From Bacillus cabrialesii (GTDB lineage Bacteria; Bacillota; Bacilli; Bacillales; Bacillaceae), in the NCBI RefSeq assembly GCF_004124315.2, contig NZ_CP096889.1:3889001-3953000 (forward strand): 64,000 nucleotides of DNA, read 5' to 3'. Positions 57,574-64,000 of this stretch are shown in pieces (the stretch's first letter is position 1; every line of letters begins with the position of its first letter). Under the pieces are notes generated by a model, which saw only the letters and a program-made list of their open reading frames with translations, was not told where the DNA came from and did no database searches. Both the position numbers and the translations under genes were made by a program.

Positions 57574-58452
57574 TTATAAGCTTTGATTATTTAACAGAAA
57601 AAGCTTATTATTATGATCAATTCCTGCAACCTTATCTTTATAGGAAGCTACTTGTGTAAAACATAGACTTTCTCCATTGTTTTCATTTGAAATTTCTTGT
57701 TCTACATAATTTTGCATGTCATTCGTCTTGAATACTTTTTCAATATTGTAAGAGTCATCATCACGACTGAAAAGATAAATAGATGATCCATTTTTGATGC
57801 ATGAACTACACTCTATTCCAACCTCAACTCTTTCTAATGTTTCTCCAAGCAAATTCAATTTTTGTAAATAATCTTCACCCATCGATCTGTAATACAAATA
57901 GATGGCATCCTCACTTACAAAAGTAGAATAATATTGGTCAATCACATAAGAACTAATACCATGGGAATACAATTCATATTTTCCATTTTTCAAAACGAAT
58001 TTATTAATCCCTCTCGTGCTTATTTCCTGATCAACGCATGAAAATATACCCATTTCATCATAGCCGACCCATAAATTCTTATTTTGATCTATCATCATTG
58101 AATTAATGTATCGCCCCGCATAAAAAGATTGTTGGAATCCTTCAATCGGATTCCACAAATATATATTAGGTTCAACGTCTCTAACACTATCCTCGTACTC
58201 TTTATCAATTAAAAACAAGAATGAATCATCAACTTTTTGTACATTTATGACTTCTTCGTTTGTTTGTATGCTAAAGCTATTTAAGAATCGTCCATCAGTG
58301 TTACAGTAGAGAACAATATGATTTATATATTTAGCACCATAATCAAATTCCTTTTTAGTCAATACAATTATTTCTGATTCAGTCACCGATAGTAATACTG
58401 TATCTTCCTCATTTACTTCGACATTCAAATCTATAAACTTTAATTCATGCAT
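57574..58452 (-). CDS. wapI: WapI, predicted immunity protein for the WapA C-terminal toxin
   Basis: 292 residues from the ATG at 58452 (MHELKFIDLN), AAAGGA 8 bases upstream; a frame 14 codons longer begins within the terminator hairpin. The repeated pattern of short strands (NIYLWNPIEGF, MIDQNKNLWVGYDEMGIFS, IYLFSRDDDSYNIEKVF) suggests a beta-propeller. No signal, so cytoplasmic. The gene is clearly AT-rich compared with wapA. Position directly behind wapA marks it as the cognate immunity gene that neutralizes the toxin in the producing cell. The sequence is strain-specific, and I do not recognise a family. Confidence 0.82.
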   Translation of the reverse strand: MHELKFIDLNVEVNEEDTVLLSVTESEIIVLTKKEFDYGAKYINHIVLYCNTDGRFLNSFSIQTNEEVINVQKVDDSFLFLIDKEYEDSVRDVEPNIYLWNPIEGFQQSFYAGRYINSMMIDQNKNLWVGYDEMGIFSCVDQEISTRGINKFVLKNGKYELYSHGISSYVIDQYYSTFVSEDAIYLYYRSMGEDYLQKLNLLGETLERVEVGIECSSCIKNGSSIYLFSRDDDSYNIEKVFKTNDMQNYVEQEISNENNGESLCFTQVASYKDKVAGIDHNNKLFLLNNQSL

Positions 58453-58471
58453 AGATGACATCCTTTCTATT

Positions 58472-58503
58472 TTTAAAAAGGAAGAAAGAATCATCTTTCT
58501 TCC
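58472..58503 (-). terminator. Hairpin terminator between wapA and wapI
   Basis: On the minus strand GGAAGAAAGA-TGAT-TCTTTCTTCC, a perfect 10-bp stem, then TTTTTAAAAATAG, only about 20 bases before the wapI start. Confidence 0.83.
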
Positions 58504-58516
58504 TTTTATTCACTTT

Positions 58517-58963
58517 TTAATAAGGGTAACTGGTTACAACATACCTTCCAGACTTAACAACCTTTACAGTATAAGTATGCCGACCATTCGTTTTTCTTCC
58601 AATAGGCTTTTTAAACTTCTTAAAGTGTACTGTTCTACCATCTTTCTGGACGTATGCCGGTCTAGTTCTTGCTGTTGCCTTAGTTGTTCTTCTTAAAGTT
58701 TTAGCACTTCTAAACTTGCTTTTTGGTTGCCCATTTGGCATTCGTGCCTTCGACTTAGGACCATGATCTTTTTTGATATGTTTCCAGTTGAAATTTTTAC
58801 CTGATTTCGCAAATCTATAAACCCTTTTAGCACCCTTAAATATCTTCCCAGGACCAAAGTTAGAAGCAGCTGCCCAAGCAGCACCTTTCCACCCTTTACC
58901 TGATTTATATGCCTTATATCCATCATAGGCTGCAAACCCGGCATTTACCACAAGCCACACCCA
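58517..58963 (-). other. WapA C-terminal toxin domain (WapA-CT)
   Basis: 148 residues after the VDPDGH boundary. The first 50 are a conserved linker (GYKAYKSGKGWKGAAWAAAS). The last about 90 are very basic: FNWKHIKKDHGPKSKARM, a TT-containing stretch, a GRKTNGRHTYTVKV hairpin and the ending GRYVVTSYPY. A histidine early plus a C-terminal strand with T/S-x-x-P is the pattern of BECR-fold RNases (EndoU, Barnase-EndoU-ColicinE5/D-RelE). Predicted RNase, target unknown. Confidence 0.65.
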
Positions 58964-61900
58964 ATGCCCATCCGGATCAACATTCATCACTGGGTTATTA
59001 TTTCCATAAGCATAGCCATTCTGATCCAATGAATCTCCGTCGCTACCCGGGTCTGGGTCTAGCGATAAGAACACGCCGTTTCTTGGCTCGTAGTAGCGGG
59101 CCATGAGATAGTACAGGCCGGTTTCTTCGTCATATTGGTAGCCTGCGTAGCGATAGCGGTTGTCTTTTACTTCATCGCTTGCTTCGGTTTTTGTTGGATT
59201 TCCCCATGCGTCATATTGATACTTGGCAACGGTTTTTCCAGTGCTGTCTGAGAGCGCGATGACGTCGCCGTGTGCGTTGTAGTGATAGAAATATTTCTTG
59301 CCATTTTCTGTGTAGGATAACAGCTGGCCGCTGTCTCCGTACGTGTATGATTTTGTAACTTTGTTGTCCGCGTCTGTTTCATACAAGACGTTCAAGCTGT
59401 CTCCGTCGTAGAAGTAGTTCGTGACTTTTCCGTTGACGGTTTTTTGGATTCTGTTTCCTTTTTCGTCATACTTATATGTTGCGAATGGCTTGTCTTCGCC
59501 TTTTTTTGTAACGGCGGTCAGGTTATCTTCTGCATCCCACATATATGTGAATTTGCCGTCGGATGTGCGGTTGCCGTTTTTATCGTAAGAGATGCTTTCC
59601 TCATTGACTTTTGTCAGCTGGTTCATGATGTTGAAAGAAGCGTTCACCGTTTTGCTTGAACCGTCTTTTACAGTGGTAACGGTTTTCCGGTTTCCGAATC
59701 CATCGTATGTGTATTCAATGACAGTACCGTCTTCATGGGTTTCTTTGACAAGCTGATTCAGCTTCCCATACTCATATCGCACCTTGCCGCTTGCTGAGCT
59801 GTTTATCGTTGTGCGATTGCCGTTGGCGTCGTATTCATAGCTTTCCGTCAGAATGCTTCCGCCGTTTTTGTCGCCGATATGCAGCGAGCTTACAAGGTTT
59901 CTTTCGTCATATGAAAAACTTGTTCCGCCGCCATTGCCCGTAATAAAGGTTTGGACGTTGCCATTTTCATCATAATCAAATGAATATGATGATGTACTGT
60001 CTTTCATCTCAACCATTTGATCCAGTTTGTTATACGTAAATTGATTCGTTCCTTTTTGATCCCCATGGCTCCACGAGAATGTTTTCAGCTTATCGGAGTC
60101 ACTAGGATATGTCCAAGTTTGGCTGCCGCCGCGGTCAGTCAATTCGGTTAAACGGTTTTTGTTGTCAAATGTCCGTTTCTTTGTGGTGTTCTGCTCTTTA
60201 TTGACGACCGACGTTTCATTTCCATTTTTGTCATACGTGAAATTGTACTTTTCTGTACCGTTATACGACTTTGATTTCACCCGGTCTGTTCCATCATAAG
60301 AAAGAGACACTTCGTTGCCATTTGGTGAAATGGTTTTGGTCAGGTTGCTGTTGGCATCATATTCGCTTGCTAACACATTGCCCAGAGGATCAGTTGTTTT
60401 GACAAGCTTGCCCATCACATCATATTCGTATTTATAGGTTTGATCTGCTCCCGCCCGGATGGTTTTGCTTACCTCATTGCCTTCCTTATCATAGCTGTGA
60501 AGGATAGACGTGCCGTTAGAGAGCGTCATGTTTGTCAATTGGTCTGCCTGATCATACGTATAGGTTGTTTTTTCACCTTTTGCATCCGTTTCAGACGTTT
60601 TCTTACCAGTTTCATCGTAATCAGTTGAAGTGGTGTAACCGAGTTCGTCCTCTTCCTTGGTCACATAGTTACCATTACTGTCATACGTGCTTTTTGTTAA
60701 AAGGCTTCCTTCAATCAGGCGGATATCATCAAACCAGACTGTGCCTGTCGCACTCTTTTGGAACAGAATGCTGATATCGACTTTATTGATCGGCTTTGTT
60801 TTTGGTATAACGACAGCTGCCCGGTTCCATTCCTGTGTTCCAGAAGGGAATTTGGCATTGTATACACCTGTGCTGCCGTCCGCATAAGTGACATTCGCCT
60901 GCAGAGAATAGTCTTTTTCATCTGTAAATTTGACGCTGCTGGCTTTCGACATTCCTGTCAGTGTGATATAAACTGGTTTGTCGTTTGCGCTTTGCCCTAA
61001 GACAACGGTTTGTTTTGTTACTGATCCGGCTTGGGACGCACTGGTCCGGGCAGCTTTTAATGATACGTCATCATTAAAGCCTTCTTTAGAATCAACGGAT
61101 GCCCCGCTTACATTCCAGTTTTCCGTTGCTGATGTGAAACTGCTGTTTAGAACTGGATTATAGCTTGATGATACTTCGCCTTTTTCCAGCTGGACTTCAT
61201 CGAACCATGCTTTTCCTTTGCCATCTTTATCTTTATGATCGACTTCCATATACACAACAGCTTTTCCTGCATTCGCTGGAGTCGTAAAAGTGATTTGCCG
61301 TTTTGTCCAGTCATTTTTTCCGGCTAATGCACTGTATTCATTGTGAATCCATTGAATTCGTTTTTGATCTTTGTCTCGCAAATCAATGTTAAAGTAGGCT
61401 CTTGATTTCGCAAGATCTGTTTTGATTTTCCCGCTTAATGTATAGGTTGTATTCGGCTCCAGTTCAACTGTTTGAGTCGCTGACGAATACCCATGATCGG
61501 TTCCGGCAGACGTTGATTGGCTCAAGACTTCCAATGCCTTTGATCCGGAAAGAACTCCGCTTTTATCGGCGATGACTGAAATTTTGCCGCTGTCTTTTGA
61601 GGCAGTCAGATTCCAGCCGGATTTTTGCGCTTCAAAGCTTCCATCTTTCAAAATATTAGTTGAAGCTGATAAATCTTTGCTCGATTGAATCTGATTTCCG
61701 TATTTGTCATAAACAGCTGCTGAAGATGATTTTCCGCTCTGATCGGTTTCGGATACAGCATCCAGTCCGTCATAAGCAATATCCGTGACTTTGCCCTCGG
61801 TATCCTTCATTTTTGTGACATCGTTGTTTTTGTTGTATTCGTATGTCTCAGTTCCATATGCGTCTTTAACAGACGTAACGTTGCCATCTTTGTCATATTG

Positions 61901-64000
61901 ATAGCTTTCCGTTGCTTTTCCGGTGCCGACGTCGTTTGGATCTACATCTTCTACGACATTATTACCTTCATATTTTGTATTCGTTGTAATTTTTAGCCCT
62001 TCGGCATCATCAATAACCTGAATCGGATTTCCCGCTTCATTATAGCCATACTGTACCTTCCGGCCATTTGGCTGTGTCATGAGAAGTGTCTTTTTATCAG
62101 CATCATAGCTATAGACATATGTTTCTTTTTTAGCGTTGATCGCTTTATCGAGACGGTGTCCGCTATACTGATATTCGGTAAAGACAGGCTTTGCTTCGGT
62201 ACTGTTGGCTGAATACTGTTTGACAAGGCGCCCTTCGCCATCATAGTCATAGCTTGTGACAGTCCCATCTGTATCCGTAACCTTCTTCAGCAAATCATTC
62301 TCATATGAGTAGGTGACTTTTTTATTCTTAGGTCCGGTGATGGAAGTCACATGGCCGTTTTCATCATAGGTAAATGTAAGCTTGCGGCCTGATGCATCTG
62401 TAATGGCGGTCAGTTGATTTTTGTCATTGTAAGTATAGACAGTTGCATTGTTGTGGCCATCCACTACTTTTTGAAGTTTGCCGCCTTTTTTATTGAAATA
62501 AGCATTAGTTTGATCTTTTGTTTTTAATATGAACTGATCAGCTGTTTCTGTTAATTCAAGATATACACCGGTCGGCGGCTGATACGTGCCATCGGCTTTT
62601 TTAGTAAATCGATGTGTAGTAGCGTCTTCATCAATATACATTGCTCCGCCATCCGTTGAAATGACAGATGTTTCTGAATCAGCATACCAGCCTTGCCCAA
62701 ATAAATGATCAGAGCTGTCAAGACTGTTGTAGGTTCTCGATAAGCCAAGTCCCGGACCGCGTCCGTCAATTGACAAATCTTCTTCATTCACAATGACATT
62801 GCCTGTCGCACCATTTAACTGGCCGCTTGGGATATCAATGATAGACCAGTATTCTTCTGTTCCAAGGAATTCTGCGCCTTCATGGAACGTTGGGTTAAAG
62901 GGAGCCGTCGGAATCGTTTCACCATTTGCATCATACGCGGAAAGAGTGAAGGAATAATTCTTCTTCCCTTTGTAATTCCCATTTGCATTGTTATAAACAG
63001 GAGATGGATCGAGGGCTAATTCCCCGCCTTTTCCATCTGTATGCAGCTTATAGCTTCCGGCTTTTATTTCCCCAGAAGTCGGCCAGATGTTTTTATTTTG
63101 GGTTGTCCAATGATCCGCGTCACCAACATCAAAAGACTGATATTCTTTACCGTTGTAAATGTTAACTTTATAGCCTTTCGCATTTTGAACCTTTTCCCAT
63201 ATTAAGTTCACATAGCCTGTTTGACTTGATTTTGTATTTGTATACAAGTAGCCAGTTAAATTTTTCGGCTTAGCGATATCAGGAAGTGTCGGGTTAGCAG
63301 CCGGTGATGCAATAGCTTCGCCGGCTTTGTTATATGCGATAATTTTATATGAGTAATTTTTTTTGGCTCCATCTCCACCGGCGTTTTTATAAGTCGGACC
63401 GGGATTGATTGGCAGCTCTGCTCCGTTTCCGTCCTTTAGATGAAGAGCGTATTTTCCCGCTTTGATTTCAGCACTTGTCGGCCAGATCTTTTTCCCCTTG
63501 GTGGACCAAGACGTCTGATTTCCGAGATCAAGTGTCTCAAAGCCTTTCCCATTGAACACCTGAATTTTATAGCCGGTTGCACCAGATACAGCTTTCCAAG
63601 AAAGATCGAAGTATCCTGTGGCATTCCCATTATTAAAGCCCTTTGTTGACGGTGCTTGTGCTTTTCCTACATTAGGAATAACGGGCTTTGCCGGTGCGGA
63701 CATCGCTCCTTCACCCTGGTCAAATATTGCACTGACGCCAATCCAATAGTTTTTGCTTGTGGCATAGCTTCCGCCAGAATTCTTATACACGGGAGATGGA
63801 TCTAGCGCTAATTCAGTTCCGCCTTTTCCATCAAGGTGAAGCTTGTATTTACCGGATGAAATTTCTGCACTTGTCGGCCAAATGTTTTTCCCTTTTGAGC
63901 TCCATGATGTCGTGTTGCCGACTGAGATCGCTTGATATTCTTTCCCATTATAAATCCATACCTTATAACCTTTTGCCCCATCGGCCTTTTTCCAGCTGAT
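58517..64000 (-). CDS. wapA: WapA, wall-associated Rhs/YD-repeat toxin delivery protein (3' part)
   Basis: At least 1,827 residues in frame; the 5' end lies beyond base 64000, and the apparent Met at 63790 is an internal GTG codon. From the N-terminal side: three about 100-residue modules sharing NIWPTSAEIKAGKY-like segments (62880-64000), then YD repeats (61700-62500), two jelly-roll, carbohydrate-binding-like domains (about 60700-61690), more YD repeats (59050-60700), the Rhs core end (RYYEPRNGVFLSLDPDPGSD ... NPVMNVDPDGH) and a 148-residue toxin. Known: WapA is secreted, wall-bound and kills neighbours by contact with a C-terminal nuclease; WapI gives immunity. Confidence 0.95.
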   Translation of the reverse strand: MSWKKADGAKGYKVWIYNGKEYQAISVGNTTSWSSKGKNIWPTSAEISSGKYKLHLDGKGGTELALDPSPVYKNSGGSYATSKNYWIGVSAIFDQGEGAMSAPAKPVIPNVGKAQAPSTKGFNNGNATGYFDLSWKAVSGATGYKIQVFNGKGFETLDLGNQTSWSTKGKKIWPTSAEIKAGKYALHLKDGNGAELPINPGPTYKNAGGDGAKKNYSYKIIAYNKAGEAIASPAANPTLPDIAKPKNLTGYLYTNTKSSQTGYVNLIWEKVQNAKGYKVNIYNGKEYQSFDVGDADHWTTQNKNIWPTSGEIKAGSYKLHTDGKGGELALDPSPVYNNANGNYKGKKNYSFTLSAYDANGETIPTAPFNPTFHEGAEFLGTEEYWSIIDIPSGQLNGATGNVIVNEEDLSIDGRGPGLGLSRTYNSLDSSDHLFGQGWYADSETSVISTDGGAMYIDEDATTHRFTKKADGTYQPPTGVYLELTETADQFILKTKDQTNAYFNKKGGKLQKVVDGHNNATVYTYNDKNQLTAITDASGRKLTFTYDENGHVTSITGPKNKKVTYSYENDLLKKVTDTDGTVTSYDYDGEGRLVKQYSANSTEAKPVFTEYQYSGHRLDKAINAKKETYVYSYDADKKTLLMTQPNGRKVQYGYNEAGNPIQVIDDAEGLKITTNTKYEGNNVVEDVDPNDVGTGKATESYQYDKDGNVTSVKDAYGTETYEYNKNNDVTKMKDTEGKVTDIAYDGLDAVSETDQSGKSSSAAVYDKYGNQIQSSKDLSASTNILKDGSFEAQKSGWNLTASKDSGKISVIADKSGVLSGSKALEVLSQSTSAGTDHGYSSATQTVELEPNTTYTLSGKIKTDLAKSRAYFNIDLRDKDQKRIQWIHNEYSALAGKNDWTKRQITFTTPANAGKAVVYMEVDHKDKDGKGKAWFDEVQLEKGEVSSSYNPVLNSSFTSATENWNVSGASVDSKEGFNDDVSLKAARTSASQAGSVTKQTVVLGQSANDKPVYITLTGMSKASSVKFTDEKDYSLQANVTYADGSTGVYNAKFPSGTQEWNRAAVVIPKTKPINKVDISILFQKSATGTVWFDDIRLIEGSLLTKSTYDSNGNYVTKEEDELGYTTSTDYDETGKKTSETDAKGEKTTYTYDQADQLTNMTLSNGTSILHSYDKEGNEVSKTIRAGADQTYKYEYDVMGKLVKTTDPLGNVLASEYDANSNLTKTISPNGNEVSLSYDGTDRVKSKSYNGTEKYNFTYDKNGNETSVVNKEQNTTKKRTFDNKNRLTELTDRGGSQTWTYPSDSDKLKTFSWSHGDQKGTNQFTYNKLDQMVEMKDSTSSYSFDYDENGNVQTFITGNGGGTSFSYDERNLVSSLHIGDKNGGSILTESYEYDANGNRTTINSSASGKVRYEYGKLNQLVKETHEDGTVIEYTYDGFGNRKTVTTVKDGSSKTVNASFNIMNQLTKVNEESISYDKNGNRTSDGKFTYMWDAEDNLTAVTKKGEDKPFATYKYDEKGNRIQKTVNGKVTNYFYDGDSLNVLYETDADNKVTKSYTYGDSGQLLSYTENGKKYFYHYNAHGDVIALSDSTGKTVAKYQYDAWGNPTKTEASDEVKDNRYRYAGYQYDEETGLYYLMARYYEPRNGVFLSLDPDPGSDGDSLDQNGYAYGNNNPVMNVDPDGHWVWLVVNAGFAAYDGYKAYKSGKGWKGAAWAAASNFGPGKIFKGAKRVYRFAKSGKNFNWKHIKKDHGPKSKARMPNGQPKSKFRSAKTLRRTTKATARTRPAYVQKDGRTVHFKKFKKPIGRKTNGRHTYTVKVVKSGRYVVTSYPY
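62880..64000 (-). repeat. Three about 100-residue WapA modules in tandem
   Basis: Each copy contains GYK(V/I)-x-(I/V)-(Y/F)NG, then WxTxxKxIWPTS(A/G)EI, a (G/S)KY-x-LH segment, DGxGxEL, and P-x-P-x-YKN. The third copy is cut by the end of the window. Diverged at DNA level, so old duplications. Confidence 0.88.

Noticed and set aside
63788..63790. Apparent start codon of wapA
   Set aside because: It is an internal GTG (Val) in PSPVYKNSGG. The frame stays open to base 64000 with another repeat module, so the gene starts outside the window.
62880..64000. CRISPR-like or phage repeat array
   Set aside because: The periodic pattern is at protein level (three WapA modules about 300 bases apart) and diverged in DNA; there are no short identical repeats with spacers anywhere in the window.
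1..64000. rRNA, tRNA, prophage or insertion-sequence genes
   Set aside because: No tRNA cloverleaf, rRNA segment, transposase or integrase was recognised on either strand; the only mobile-looking signs are the 51-bp repeats near wapA.

Overview
The window is a stretch of Bacillus subtilis-group chromosome. The gene order from yxlG through cydABCD, galE, pepT, scoAB, nupG, katE and dbpA to wapA follows the yxl-yxk-yxj-yxi region of B. subtilis as I know it. The regulatory signals agree: Bacillus-type sigma-Y, sigma-W, sigma-B and sigma-D promoters, cre sites, a Rex site, S-box, guanine and guanidine-I riboswitches, and LicT RAT/terminators. Several details differ from the strain 168 layout as I remember it. 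bglPH sits directly behind licT with no lichenase gene between them, an unfamiliar secreted protein lies between citH and bglH, and the wapA end is rearranged. This is therefore probably another strain or sister species. That comparison rests on memory, not on an alignment.

Layout. 1-2.5 kb: sigY operon (sigY-yxlC-yxlD-yxlE-yxlF-yxlG) on the minus strand behind an autoregulatory-type sigma-Y promoter. 2.6-4.8 kb: yxlA permease and the NAD(P)HX repair enzyme YxkO, convergent. 4.9-11.3 kb: cytochrome bd operon cydABCD with a Rex operator in a long leader, divergent from the citrate/malate carrier cimH. 12.8-21.1 kb: yxkI, yxzE, yxkH, a ZIP-like transporter, msmX, yxkF, aldY, and yxkD with its guanidine-I riboswitch. 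21.4-30.3 kb: yxkC, galE, yxkA, yxjO, yxjN, the two-component pair yxjML, pepT, two small open frames and yxjI. 30.3-39.6 kb: twin S-box-controlled MetE-like genes yxjH and yxjG, the yxjC-scoA-scoB-yxjF ketone-body operon, yxjB, and riboswitch-controlled nupG. 39.6-44.3 kb: a DUF3298-like protein, katE-yxiS (sigma-B) and citH. 44.4-55.0 kb: a sigma-D-type secreted protein, aryl-beta-glucoside uptake (bglPH, licT), yxiP, yxiO, dbpA and yxiM. 55.0-64.0 kb: an accessory-looking segment with a PadR/DUF2812 pair, a small secreted protein, a truncated yxxF, an orphan immunity-like gene, the immunity gene wapI and the 3' part of the contact-dependent toxin gene wapA, which runs off the window.

Themes. 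Much of the region is controlled after initiation, by two S-boxes, guanine and guanidine-I riboswitches, two LicT antiterminator leaders, a possible attenuator before yxjB, and a terminator between wapA and wapI. Carbon control is visible as cre sites at msmX, the yxjC operon, citH and bglPH. Envelope and general stress sigma factors supply yxzE, yxjI, katE and aldY.

The parts most worth a second look are the wapA 3' region with its 51-bp flanking repeats, the tandem RAT/terminator leader of bglPH, the unfamiliar secreted protein with a near-perfect sigma-D promoter, and a 41-codon cationic peptide behind an ECF-like promoter. I found no rRNA, tRNA, CRISPR array or intact insertion sequence.
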